A stretch of DNA of 64,000 nucleotides from Planctomycetota bacterium (GTDB lineage Bacteria; Planctomycetota; Planctomycetia; Pirellulales; Pirellulaceae): the NCBI GenBank assembly GCA_014381825.1, contig JACNKX010000116.1, positions 1-64,000 of the forward strand, read 5' to 3'. The position numbers and the translations under genes were made by a program. The notes under the pieces were generated by a model that saw only the letters and a list, made by a program, of their open reading frames with translations, had not been told where the DNA came from and did not search any database. Numbering within the stretch: position 1 is the stretch's first letter; every line of letters starts with the position of its first letter. Below are positions 47,629 through 56,887 of the stretch, one piece after another.

Positions 47629-48182
47629 AATGGTTCACACTTGCTTTGGATGCACTCCATTAGCATGGCTCGCAGGCGATGCAGTCGGACGGCGAGCCGG
47701 TTCGCTGATTGGCCAATTTCATTCGCCAAGTTCTTCACGGACCATCCGTCTCCGTAGCGACGATGGATCAAATTACGTCCATCGTCGGGAAGCTGCTGAA
47801 TACACTGCGTAAGCGCTGTTAACCGATCGTCGAAACGTTCCGATTGCGTTTCGAAAGCAGTCGCGATTAACGAGACCGCTTCGTCGTCGAATACATGCCG
47901 ATCGCGGCCTTGTTTTTGTCGAAGAGCCATCACTTGATACCGTGCGATTTGAAATGCCCAGGCCATGAAGTTGGTTCCCGGCTCGAAATCGTCGAGCTTT
48001 TCCCAAAGTATCAGGTTCGTCTGTTGCAGGAGATCGTTGGCTTGTTCGCGGTTTCCTACCAGCGATAGGATGAAGCCGAACAACCGATTCTGATTTGTCA
48101 GCATCAGCTGAACGGTATCGTTGGAAGACGGCACCGCGTTTGGTTGGGTCGACCGATGCCCATGGGGCGGCTGTTGCTGCAT
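47625..48182 (-). CDS. ECF-type sigma-70 factor
   Basis: A 185-residue sigma factor of the planctomycete/verrucomicrobial ECF type. Region 2 is at about residues 30-95 (NRLFGFILSLVGNREQANDLLQQTNLILWEKLDDF...FMAWAFQIARYQVMALRQK) and region 4 helix-turn-helix at about 125-180 (CIQQLPDDGRNLIHRRYGDGWSVKNLANEIGQSANRLAVRLHRLR). ATG 48182 has no clear SD site; the N-terminal 25 residues are unconserved. It overlaps the FecR gene by four nt. A 12-nt direct repeat lies 32-58 nt upstream of the start. Confidence 0.93.
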   Translation of the reverse strand: MQQQPPHGHRSTQPNAVPSSNDTVQLMLTNQNRLFGFILSLVGNREQANDLLQQTNLILWEKLDDFEPGTNFMAWAFQIARYQVMALRQKQGRDRHVFDDEAVSLIATAFETQSERFDDRLTALTQCIQQLPDDGRNLIHRRYGDGWSVKNLANEIGQSANRLAVRLHRLRAMLMECIQSKCEPL

Positions 48183-48790
48183 CGAGGAAGTCGTTTCAAG
48201 CTGGCTGGCTCAACGAATCAAACATTCGCGAATCAAACATCACGAACCTTCGTATGCAAATAACACTTGTTTCGATGAAATTACGGGAAATCTGTGAATT
48301 CGTGACGCGAAACTTCGCCGGTAACGCCGCCCTCTCGCTTGAATCTAAGTCGATCGACCGCACTCCTCGTTCTTCGAGGCACGAAATGCTGTGCTAAACG
48401 GAATCTCTCAAGGTGTCGACCAGAGTGGCAGCTTTCCCCAACGCCATAGTCAGCAGCGCGGCGCTTAATTCCATGGTCTTTCTACTTGTGGACGGAGATT
48501 TGCGGAACCCTTCCCAGTAACGCCTCAGCGTTATTGGTTAAGGTCGCTTAGCCTACCTAAGCCGTGACTATAACACGAATTGAAGAGCGTCTCTCCAGTA
48601 CCGGTGGCGAGCTTGGCTGGAAGTGTCATCTCCGACTATACTTAAGAGGTCTAGATATCCCGCCTCCCATACCCTCCGATCGTGTCGTCTCTTCAGCGAC
48701 TTCTACTCTAATCGCCACAACGATTGTGTCGATGTTGGGGTTCTATGTAACGACACATGGTTTCCATCCCTCCACTGACTCTCCCTGATT
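48183..48790. other. Long intergenic region between sigma and adaptor genes
   Basis: Some 608 nt between divergent genes. It holds the direct repeat near the sigma factor start and a weak hairpin TAACGC-ctca-GCGTTA at about 48522-48537. No frame has an SD site or family match. Both divergent promoters should lie here. Confidence 0.5.
48214..48240. promoter_or_regulatory. Direct repeat upstream of the sigma/FecR pair
   Basis: CGAATCAAACAT occurs at 48214-48225 and again at 48229-48240, a 15-nt period (ATGTTTGATTCG on the sigma strand). Its position 32-58 nt before the ATG fits an operator or an autoregulated promoter element. Confidence 0.4.
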
Positions 48791-50539
48791 ATGAACGCAA
48801 CACAATCCCCCAGCTTTTGGCAACTCGCATGGAAACCCGTGATCGGGCTCGCCATTCTGGCTTCAATTGTGGTGTTGGCGACGGCCAGCTGGAGCTTTTT
48901 CCAGGACATGGGCGACACGTCGCAAGCTTATGTCTATTACACGGTGCAACCTTCCGACTTGCCGATCGTCGTCACTGAGCGCGGGAACCTCGAAAGCCAG
49001 CTTGAGACCAAGGTCCGCTGCGAAGTCGAAAGCTCTTCTTTCGATCGCAGCAGTTCGAACGGCACTCAGATCATCTTCATCGTGCCCAACGGAAGTGCGG
49101 TCAAAGAAGGCGATCTGCTCGTCGAACTCGATTCGGCCGCGATCCGTGATCGGCTCGACAGCGAACAATTAACTTATGACAAGGCCGTCTCGCAACGAAT
49201 CCAAGCCAAGGCGACGTATGACAATCAGATTACCGAGAACCAGACGAACGAGGCGCAATCGGAACTGAAAGTCGAACTCGCTAAGCTCGAGCGCGAAATG
49301 TATATGGATACTGAGAACGGCACATTTAAGTTGGCATTGGAGGATATCGCGCGACAGATTGATGAATCGAAGAATTTGATTCTGGAGTCGCAGGCTGCTT
49401 TGGAATTGGAGAAGACGGAGAAGTCAGGCATCGAAGCGTTGTTCAAGCTGGGCTATCGAGGTAAGAGCGATATGGAGCAAAGTCGCTTTCGATTCTTGCA
49501 GGCGGAAGACAAGTTGGCTTCCTCTGTCAACCGGCTCTCAACGTATCAATCGACTCGTAAGCAGCTGAAAGACTACGAGTTTCGCATGCAGAAGATGCAG
49601 TTGGATGGCGACGTCTCGACGGCAGAGCAGAATTTGGTGCAGACCAAGACTTCCAACGAGGCGCAACTCGCCAAGGCCGAAGCCGCGAAGATTGAATCCG
49701 AAAAGACGGAAGAGAAACAAAAAGAGCGACTGACTAAACTTGCGGAACAGTTAACACGCTGCAAGATCCTCGCGCCGCACGATGGGATGGTCGTCTACGC
49801 TCGACCGAACAGCCGCTCCAGCACGAGTACCGAGATCGCCGAAGGCGTTACCGTTCGCGAGCGCCAACAACTGATTACGCTGCCCGATCTTTCGCAGATG
49901 CAGGTGAAGACTCAGATTCACGAAGCAGTTCTTGATCAGATTCGTGCTGGTTTGCCCGTGACCGTAAAGATCGAAACGTTTCAGAATCGTACTTACGACG
50001 GAATCGTCCACGAGGTCGCCGTCGTGCCGACGTCCAGTTACTACACCAGTATTAAGACCTACGATTGTGTGATTCGTATCCAAGAACGAGTAGAGAATCT
50101 GAAGCCCGGCATGACGGCTGTGGTCGATATCCATGTCGATCGCATCAGAGGCGTGCTGTCGATTCCCGTGCAAGCCGTTGCCCGCGTCAAGAAGGATACA
50201 TGGTGCTACGTTCATAGCGACGAAGGTGTTGAGCGACGGATGATCAAGCTAGGACGCAGTAATGACAAATTCGTTCACGTGACCGAAGGACTGTCGGCTG
50301 GCGATCGTGTCATTCTAAATACGGATGCGATCTTTGAGGAATCCGAAGAAGAAAGTTCGGAGATTACATCAGAAGGGGACGTCGAAGAGGCTCCCGATGT
50401 TCAGTTGCCACCAGCTGACGAAATGACGAAGGGTGGACCTCGAACGTCGTCTTCTTCGGAACAAGGAAAACGCACCGCCTCGCAAAGCGGGCGCCCCGAC
50501 CGACCACGCGGCAAAGGCAAAAGAACGCGTCCCGAATGA
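48791..50539 (+). CDS. HlyD/MacA-like efflux periplasmic adaptor
   Basis: A 582-residue adaptor. A membrane helix lies at about residues 13-36. A first lipoyl/barrel half follows (VVTERGNLESQLETKVRCEVES, GSAVKEGDLLVELDS). The very long coiled-coil hairpin spans about residues 125-325 (Glu/Lys/Gln-rich). The second half is CKILAPHDGMVVYARP, then barrel domain ITLPDLSQMQVKTQIHEAVLDQIRAGLPVTVKIE and membrane-proximal domain. The C-terminal 60 residues are acidic then Arg/Lys-rich and probably disordered. It precedes the permease by about 100 nt on the same strand. Confidence 0.92.
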   Translation: MNATQSPSFWQLAWKPVIGLAILASIVVLATASWSFFQDMGDTSQAYVYYTVQPSDLPIVVTERGNLESQLETKVRCEVESSSFDRSSSNGTQIIFIVPNGSAVKEGDLLVELDSAAIRDRLDSEQLTYDKAVSQRIQAKATYDNQITENQTNEAQSELKVELAKLEREMYMDTENGTFKLALEDIARQIDESKNLILESQAALELEKTEKSGIEALFKLGYRGKSDMEQSRFRFLQAEDKLASSVNRLSTYQSTRKQLKDYEFRMQKMQLDGDVSTAEQNLVQTKTSNEAQLAKAEAAKIESEKTEEKQKERLTKLAEQLTRCKILAPHDGMVVYARPNSRSSTSTEIAEGVTVRERQQLITLPDLSQMQVKTQIHEAVLDQIRAGLPVTVKIETFQNRTYDGIVHEVAVVPTSSYYTSIKTYDCVIRIQERVENLKPGMTAVVDIHVDRIRGVLSIPVQAVARVKKDTWCYVHSDEGVERRMIKLGRSNDKFVHVTEGLSAGDRVILNTDAIFEESEEESSEITSEGDVEEAPDVQLPPADEMTKGGPRTSSSSEQGKRTASQSGRPDRPRGKGKRTRPE

Positions 50540-50544
50540 TCCTT

Positions 50545-50613
50545 CGTTTAACGGCAGGCTATAGGCGACCGTGTTGTCGGTGGACGAAGTCGCCCACGGC
50601 TTGCCGTTAAACG
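50545..50613. repeat. Family B palindromic element between adaptor and permease genes
   Basis: Left arm CGTTTAACGGCAGGCT at 50545-50560 and right arm GGCTTGCCGTTAAACG at 50598-50613, 69 nt overall. It starts six nt after the adaptor's stop and ends 32 nt before the permease ATG. Confidence 0.8.
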
Positions 50614-50645
50614 AATTGAAGCACCCTGGCCAGCAGCACATCTAT

Positions 50646-51938
50646 ATGTACTGGAACACTTTCAAAGTCGGCGTCAAGAATTTGCTGCTGCATAAATTGC
50701 GCAGCTTGCTGACTGTACTTGGAGTAATTCTCGGTGTTGGCTCCGTGATTTCGATGGTGGCAATCACAGAAGGCTCGAAGAAGGAAGCTCTGGAGCGCAT
50801 TCGCCAGCTCGGCGCGACGAATGTAATCATTCGTAGTGTGAAGCCGATCGAAACCGGCGCCGGTGAAGAATCGGCAGCGACTACTGCCACGCAAACAAGT
50901 CGCGTTTTAGAGTACGGCTTGAAACATAAAGATCTGGATCGTTTGAAAGGTGCCTTGCCGACGATCAAGAAGGCTGTTCCGATCGCGCTCGTGGTGCAAG
51001 AAGCACAGCACTCGCATCGCCGAATTTCGAACGCTCGAATTCTGGGAACGATCGACGAATTCATCAAAGTGAAGCATCTGGAGGTACTTCGAGGACGCTT
51101 TATTACGGATGTCGATAACTATTCCACGTCCAACGTCGCCGTACTTGCAGCCGGTTCGGCCCAACGTCTATTCAGCTTCGAAGACCCAATCGGCGAGGAT
51201 GTTCTACTGGGAACCGACGTGTATCGGGTGATTGGAGTCCTCAAGCCTCAAGGGAGTGGCAACGCGACACCAGGCGGGTTCGGACAACAGAATTACAACG
51301 AAGACATTTACATTCCGTTAAGTTGCGCTCAGCATCGCTTCGGCGAGTTGCAGGCAATTCGCAGCGCGGGCAGTCGCAGTTACGAGATGACTCAGTTGAA
51401 CGAGATCACGTTGTCGGTAAACGATGCGAGCTTAGTCAGCCAAACTGCGTCGATGGCTCGAAAACTGTTACTATTATCTCATCCGCGAAACGACGATTTT
51501 GAGATTCAAGTTCCGTTGGAGCTGCTGCAACAAGCCGAAAAGGAAAAGCAGATCTGGAATCTCGTGATGGGCAGCATCGCTGGCATTTCTCTGGTTGTCG
51601 GGGGCATCGGCATTATGAACATCATGTTGGCGAGTGTCACCGAGCGGACTCGCGAGATTGGGATTCGACGAGCGTTAGGTGCCAAACGGTCGGATATCAC
51701 CTATCAGTTCTTGGTCGAAACAATTCTTCTCTCGTCGATCGGTGGAATTCTAGGAGTCATTCTCGGCATCGGCGTTCCGTTTGTCGTCAGCCACTTTTCG
51801 AGTATCGAGACGGCGATCAGCATCTGGGCGGTAGGCATTTCGTTTAGCATCTCGGTCGGCATCGGTGTAGTCTTCGGAATCTACCCGGCCCGTCGCGCGG
51901 CGATGATGGACCCAATTCAGGCTCTCCGACACGAGTAG
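50646..51938 (+). CDS. MacB-like ABC transporter permease (no ATPase domain)
   Basis: A 431-residue permease. The first helix lies in NLLLHKLRSLLTVLGVILGVGSVISM. The MacB periplasmic core domain follows (residues about 45-270), then FtsX-type helices (GSIAGISLVVGGIGIMNIMLASVTERTREIGIRRALGAKRSDI, ISSIGGILGVILGIG) and the C-terminal GIYPARRAAMMDPIQALRHE. It corresponds to the membrane half of MacB and needs an ATPase subunit from another gene, none of which is in this window. I set the start at ATG 50646; upstream in-frame codons come from the repeat. Confidence 0.9.
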   Translation: MYWNTFKVGVKNLLLHKLRSLLTVLGVILGVGSVISMVAITEGSKKEALERIRQLGATNVIIRSVKPIETGAGEESAATTATQTSRVLEYGLKHKDLDRLKGALPTIKKAVPIALVVQEAQHSHRRISNARILGTIDEFIKVKHLEVLRGRFITDVDNYSTSNVAVLAAGSAQRLFSFEDPIGEDVLLGTDVYRVIGVLKPQGSGNATPGGFGQQNYNEDIYIPLSCAQHRFGELQAIRSAGSRSYEMTQLNEITLSVNDASLVSQTASMARKLLLLSHPRNDDFEIQVPLELLQQAEKEKQIWNLVMGSIAGISLVVGGIGIMNIMLASVTERTREIGIRRALGAKRSDITYQFLVETILLSSIGGILGVILGIGVPFVVSHFSSIETAISIWAVGISFSISVGIGVVFGIYPARRAAMMDPIQALRHE

Positions 51939-51945
51939 CGGCGGC

Positions 51946-52215
51946 ATGACTCGATTTCTTTCGCCGCTGTGTTTGTTGTTAGCACTCGCCATGGTCATCG
52001 CAGGCTTCGCACTTTGGTCAGTGGATGCTCCAGAAGCTGGCATCGAATTGCATCGCGCTCGCGTTGTCGGGGATGACAGCTCCACAGAAGCCATGGAAGC
52101 GAAATTAGCGCAGCGACAGACCGCGAGGAAGGCATTGCTCGTTTGCCTATTTGGAGGGAGTGCCGCCATGACGCTAGCAGCGTTCGCAACGCTAGGCCGC
52201 AGTGATCCGAGCTGA
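51946..52215 (+). CDS. Small two-helix membrane protein of the efflux cluster
   Basis: An 89-residue protein starting eight nt after the permease stop. An N-terminal hydrophobic segment (LCLLLALAMVIAGFALW) precedes a charged loop, and a second helix (ALLVCLFGGSAAMTLAAFATL) closes the protein. The two-helix layout and tight spacing support a real gene cotranscribed with the permease. No family is recognised. Confidence 0.7.
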   Translation: MTRFLSPLCLLLALAMVIAGFALWSVDAPEAGIELHRARVVGDDSSTEAMEAKLAQRQTARKALLVCLFGGSAAMTLAAFATLGRSDPS

Positions 52216-52333
52216 CTCTGCGGATATTTGGCTCTCGATTCTCCGACCGATCAGCCGATGCTGATGAATACCGATCGGTGTTGTCTTTTCATTCAGGCCA
52301 AGTCAGGCCGCTGTTAGTTCGGGGAGATGCTGC

Positions 52334-55300
52334 GTGGCAGCAAATCTACGAGTCTGTTTGCTCGTCGTGTTGGCCATGCTAGCGGGCTGTTCGCGCAGTC
52401 ACTATCGGCAACGTGCCGATACCGATGCCTATTCGTTGATCCACGAAAAGGCAGGGCATACTCCGTGGGAAGTGCCGTACGATTTCGATGTTGTGGCAAC
52501 ACCAGGGTCTCGGCTTTACGATCCGACTGCGCTGGACGACCCCCAACTCCCGCATCCGGCCCCACAGCTTTATGCGTATGATCTTCCGCAACTTCCCGAG
52601 CGCGACCCGAGTCGTTTCCGGCAGCGACTTAGAACCAGCAGCCTTGAAGGTCCGACGGAGTTATTTCCTGCGGTGCATGTTGCTTCCCACCGTATCCCTT
52701 TCGAACGCCTCCCCGAATCGAATCGCCGGGAGGATGAATTCGCTCCAACTCGCGACCTGCAAGCGGTGTCTTATCTTGACCCCGCTGAGCAAAGTAACTC
52801 GTCGAGCGAGGTACAGAGCATAGAGCTGCCTGCCCCCGATGAACAATCGCCACGTGAAGCGGAAGACAATCAGCCAAAGCTTGCAGCAGTTCCTGCATCG
52901 GCGTGGGCCGATATTCCGCAGAGTTGTCAGCTTCGAATGTTCGAGTTCAAAAGTATCCGTGAAGAGTTTGGGCGATCTTTCGGCGAGCCTCCCAGCAATT
53001 CCGAACGCGATATTTCGCAGGCATTGGCTCTGGAAGACATCATCGAACTCGCTTTGCTGAATAGCCGCGAGTATCAGGCGCAGAAGGAAACACTTTACCG
53101 AACAGCTCTTCGGCTCTCCTTACAGCGATTCGATTACGATCTGAAGTTCTCGACCAGCGGTAATCGGATCGCCACGAACTATACGCACGCACGCGACGGC
53201 GGAATCACGGTCAACCGATTGCGAGGCCCGAGCGGCTATCAAGTCGACAAGATGTTGGCGACTGGCGGGACGGTGTTGCTGCGATTCGCTAACAACCTTG
53301 TACTCACCTTCAATGGAACGAACGGCTTCGCAACGGACATCGGATCAGACATCGTTCTGGACATCGAGCAAACGCTTCTGCAGATCGACGTGCAATTCGA
53401 ACCATTGACGCAAGCCGAACGGGATGTCGTTTATGCCGCGCGAAGCTTTGCTCGCTTTCGCAAAACACTCTATACAACGCTGGCAAGTCAGTACTACGCG
53501 TTGATCCGTTCCTATCGACAGGTCGAGATCGAATCGCAGAACTATTTGACGTTGGCGCGGGCGTTCGACCAAGCGGAAGCCGAGTACCGTAATAACCAAG
53601 AGCCTCGCTTCCAAGTCGACCAAGTCGAGCAAAATGTGCTTGACGGTCGTAGTCAATTGATTGGGACATGCAACAATCTGGAGCAATCGCTCGACAGCTT
53701 AAAAATTCGGATCGGTCTGCCAACCGAAACTCCAATCAACATCGACTTGACGGAGCTCGAACAGCTGACGAGTCACGATGAACTCGCCGTTCGACGCGAG
53801 CTTGTTCGGCGCGTACAGCAGCGACTCCTCGATGAACGAAACGCCACAGAGCCGGAGCGAGTCGTGATGCTGAGTTCTGCATTCGATCTCATCGATCGGA
53901 CGCTTGGTGCGTTTGATGTCTTACGGCGGCTTGGCGAAGAGCCGGAGGGCGAGCAGGACTTGCAAGAGCTGCGATCTCGAATTGGTGCGCAGCTTGCTCG
54001 AGCCGACGCGAACTCGGAACGAAGCGATCTCGAGAAAGAACTGGCAGTCGTCCCGCCAGACCACGCGAAGTTGTTCGGCAGAACGGCTGACTTGACCGAG
54101 CCGCTGCTCGCACTGATCGGTTATCAAATCGAACTCGTCAAGCTACTTGGCCAGCCCGACGAGTCGATCGCCAACATGCGAAGCACGGCTGCCGATCTTG
54201 GTCAGCGATCGGATCGGCTTGTCGACGAATACCGTCAGCTTGTAAAAAAACGCGCGGAAGCATCTGCTGACGCTGACGAAGAGTTTGATCACGATGAGTT
54301 TCTTGCCGAGTTGCGACGATTGGTCGAGGAAGTGAGTGCATTGCGACGGGCCTGTGAAGAATTGGTGCAGTTGCTCGATCAACTCGCTAACCTCGGCGGT
54401 GAGATCCAAGACCCTGTACAAAGGTTGGCGGAAACGGTTAGGGTCGTTGATGACTTAGCCGCGCGAACAGATCAACTCCTGAGTTCGATCGGTGGCGGGC
54501 TGGTACCGATTGAAACGGAAGTTGACGACGCGATGCTGACGGCGCTGGTCCTGCGCCTGGACTTGATGAATGAACGCGGCGCTTTGGCAGACGATTGGCG
54601 ACAGATCAAGCTTGCCGCGGACGATCTAAAATCAGTGCTGAATCTTCGCGCGACGCAGACGGTTCGCAGTCCGGGTGATAGCCCATTTGACTTTACCTTC
54701 GACGAGAGTCTTACCCAGTTAAACGCAACGCTTGACCTGCCGCTAAACCGTCGTTCCCAGCGTAACACGTTTCGTCAGAATTTGATCGACTATCAAGTAG
54801 CCCTTCGGCGGCTCATGGAACTCGAAGACGCTGTTAAGCTCGACGTTCGAAATGACCTTCGCGCTCTCGCCTTGGATCAAGAACAATATCAGGTCGATGT
54901 CGCCAGTGCCGGACTGGCGTTTGAGCGAGTTGTCAGTACACAACTCGAGCAACGCCTCGGAATAGGTAACGTGACCGCGCGAGACTTTTTGGAAGCACAA
55001 GACGATTACACGAACGCATTAAGTAGCGTCGCGAGCCGACACATTAACTACATCGTTGATCGAATGGAGCTGTTCCTGGACATGGAAGTCCTTGAGGTAA
55101 ACGAGCGGGGTCTGTGGGACGGCTTGTACGACGAATCGGTTCAGCCCACCCCGTATTATCAGCTCCCGCCACATGCCTATCCGTTCTATGGAGAGTTACC
55201 ACGGGGCTTGCACTTCTCGACCGACATTCGACGAATGGAGCAAGTGCCGCCGGGAACGTCGATGATTCATCGCGCGCCCGCTTCCGAGGAACTGCCACCG

Positions 55301-55345
55301 GTCCCTGAAGGTCTGGACGCGCCGAGCGTTGAAGCGGCGTATTAA
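52334..55345 (+). CDS. TolC-like outer-membrane efflux lipoprotein, unusually long
   Basis: A 1003-residue protein. The lipobox LAGC has Cys19, so a lipid anchor is likely. A proline-rich linker covers about residues 25-210. The outer-membrane efflux repeats are in ALEDIIELALLNSREYQAQKETLYRTALRLSLQRFDYDL and again from about residue 735. Residues about 505-725 form an acidic, Leu/Arg/Glu-rich coiled-coil insertion with no match to TolC, which is normally under 500 residues. The start is GTG 52334, with GGGGAG seven nt upstream. It closes the efflux set: adaptor, permease, small protein and channel. Confidence 0.85.
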   Translation: MAANLRVCLLVVLAMLAGCSRSHYRQRADTDAYSLIHEKAGHTPWEVPYDFDVVATPGSRLYDPTALDDPQLPHPAPQLYAYDLPQLPERDPSRFRQRLRTSSLEGPTELFPAVHVASHRIPFERLPESNRREDEFAPTRDLQAVSYLDPAEQSNSSSEVQSIELPAPDEQSPREAEDNQPKLAAVPASAWADIPQSCQLRMFEFKSIREEFGRSFGEPPSNSERDISQALALEDIIELALLNSREYQAQKETLYRTALRLSLQRFDYDLKFSTSGNRIATNYTHARDGGITVNRLRGPSGYQVDKMLATGGTVLLRFANNLVLTFNGTNGFATDIGSDIVLDIEQTLLQIDVQFEPLTQAERDVVYAARSFARFRKTLYTTLASQYYALIRSYRQVEIESQNYLTLARAFDQAEAEYRNNQEPRFQVDQVEQNVLDGRSQLIGTCNNLEQSLDSLKIRIGLPTETPINIDLTELEQLTSHDELAVRRELVRRVQQRLLDERNATEPERVVMLSSAFDLIDRTLGAFDVLRRLGEEPEGEQDLQELRSRIGAQLARADANSERSDLEKELAVVPPDHAKLFGRTADLTEPLLALIGYQIELVKLLGQPDESIANMRSTAADLGQRSDRLVDEYRQLVKKRAEASADADEEFDHDEFLAELRRLVEEVSALRRACEELVQLLDQLANLGGEIQDPVQRLAETVRVVDDLAARTDQLLSSIGGGLVPIETEVDDAMLTALVLRLDLMNERGALADDWRQIKLAADDLKSVLNLRATQTVRSPGDSPFDFTFDESLTQLNATLDLPLNRRSQRNTFRQNLIDYQVALRRLMELEDAVKLDVRNDLRALALDQEQYQVDVASAGLAFERVVSTQLEQRLGIGNVTARDFLEAQDDYTNALSSVASRHINYIVDRMELFLDMEVLEVNERGLWDGLYDESVQPTPYYQLPPHAYPFYGELPRGLHFSTDIRRMEQVPPGTSMIHRAPASEELPPVPEGLDAPSVEAAY

Positions 55346-55399
55346 GACCGGATATTAGAGTTGCCAATTGATGGAGCCCGAATTATTCCTATCTTCACT

Positions 55400-55420
55400 C
55401 TTTACCGCAACGCGGTAAAG
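55400..55420. terminator. Bidirectional terminator-like hairpin
   Basis: CTTTACCGC (55400-55408) and GCGGTAAAG (55412-55420) form a perfect 9-bp stem with a 3-nt loop. It lies between the convergent TolC-like and SppA-like genes, 55 and 85 nt from their stops. No T-run follows. Confidence 0.6.
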
Positions 55421-55504
55421 ATACGCAAACTCTCGTTCTCATTCATTGATCAACTCACGAACGTGGCACTAGGGCAGTACCGGTCGCTTGAGTTTCTGCC
55501 TTGT

Positions 55505-56638
55505 TCAGTTCTCTTTCCACAATAATGAATAGCTCGCCATCAACGGCGGCATCGAACTGGCGAGATAGTATGCGCGCGGCGATGTTAGCTCTAGCATTGA
55601 TGCGAGGTCAGGCCGACGATCGTTTGACATGACGAAGCCCGAGATATCAAAGAGACTTGCAGGGCGGAGATAACGGACAACTCTCGTATTATTCGCGTCA
55701 AGATTGGCGAGCGTCAACGCACGATCGATTGCTGATTCAAGGAATCCGATCTCATCAACTAAACCTGCCTCCTTTGCTTTTGTAGCCGTGAAGATTTCGC
55801 CAGTCGCCAGTTCATCTAAAGCAGCTTCGTTCTCGCGAAACGCAGGGCGTCCCTGCTTAACGATCGCTTTGAACCGGCCAAAGGATTCATCGACGTAAGC
55901 CTGAAGCAGCGCGCGATGATCTTCGGGGATCGGACGGGTCATCGCCAACATCTGTTTGCGAGGATGGCTAGCGATGGAATCGTCCTTGACGTCAAAGCGA
56001 GCCATCAGGCCGCTGAGGTCGTAGTGTGGAATGATCACGCCGATCGAACCTGTTGTTGTTGTGGGCTCGGCGTAGATGGAGTCCTCTTGGTCACCGACAG
56101 CCATCGACACATAATAGCCGCCACTTGCCGCAATGCTTCCCATGCTGACGACCAACGGCACACCCTTTTCCTCTCGAAGCTTGTTCAAGTGATGAAAGAT
56201 GTAATCCGACCCTGTGACGGTGCCGCCCGGCGAATCGACTCGTACAACAATCGCTTTCACGGACGCATCGCCACGAACGCGGTCGATCTGGTGCTTCACG
56301 TAGCCATCGCCACTCATGATCACGCCGTCAACCGAAATGATCGCTACTTTGTCATCCGCGAACATCGTTCCTGAATGATGTTTCTCGGTAATGCCGCCCG
56401 AAGTATCGAAGTAGTCCGACATCGTGAGAAGTTGACTGACGAGCAACAGCGCACACAAGGCAAAGGCCATCCAGCCAATCATCGCAAACGTTCCGAACAT
56501 CATCCCTCGGCTTCTGCCGCTCTGCTGGATGACGATCTGCTGTGGGGGTGCGACGGGTGAATAGTGTCCCGCAGCGACGTAGGCGGGGGTGACATTTGGC
56601 GGACTTCGGTGGCAATAATCATTCGAATCGTTGTTCAT
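55505..56638 (-). CDS. S49 family peptidase (SppA-like signal peptide peptidase)
   Basis: A 377-residue protein. A membrane helix lies at about residues 50-70 (FGTFAMIGWMAFALCALLLV), followed by a serine protease domain of the S49 clan. Motifs seen are VDSPGGTVTGSDYI, GSIAASGGYYVSMA (nucleophile Ser), and GSIGVIIPHYDLSGL. The length matches short planctomycete SppA forms of 300-400 residues. A basic Lys in DVKDDSIASHPRKQML may be the general base. Membrane-bound SppA cleaves residual signal peptides in the membrane. The start ATG has GAGGAG nine nt upstream. Confidence 0.85.
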   Translation of the reverse strand: MNNDSNDYCHRSPPNVTPAYVAAGHYSPVAPPQQIVIQQSGRSRGMMFGTFAMIGWMAFALCALLLVSQLLTMSDYFDTSGGITEKHHSGTMFADDKVAIISVDGVIMSGDGYVKHQIDRVRGDASVKAIVVRVDSPGGTVTGSDYIFHHLNKLREEKGVPLVVSMGSIAASGGYYVSMAVGDQEDSIYAEPTTTTGSIGVIIPHYDLSGLMARFDVKDDSIASHPRKQMLAMTRPIPEDHRALLQAYVDESFGRFKAIVKQGRPAFRENEAALDELATGEIFTATKAKEAGLVDEIGFLESAIDRALTLANLDANNTRVVRYLRPASLFDISGFVMSNDRRPDLASMLELTSPRAYYLASSMPPLMASYSLLWKEN

Positions 56639-56887
56639 CGAAGCAAACTCCTCAGAGTCTCAACAGCTATCAGCTAGCGATCTGTCAGTTCGACTGGCAA
56701 CCGCGTGAGCCGGGGCCAAGGCATCGCAGAAACGAGCAACTTCTATACTAATCAGACCTGGGGCGAAATTCTTGGGTGGAAATCCTTTGTCGCAACGGTG
56801 TTGCTTCAAAACGGCGAATGCCGCTAAGCTACTGCTCGCCAACTAGTTCGGCGCGTTTGGACGGAGCCTTTTCGAAAGGAAGACGAA

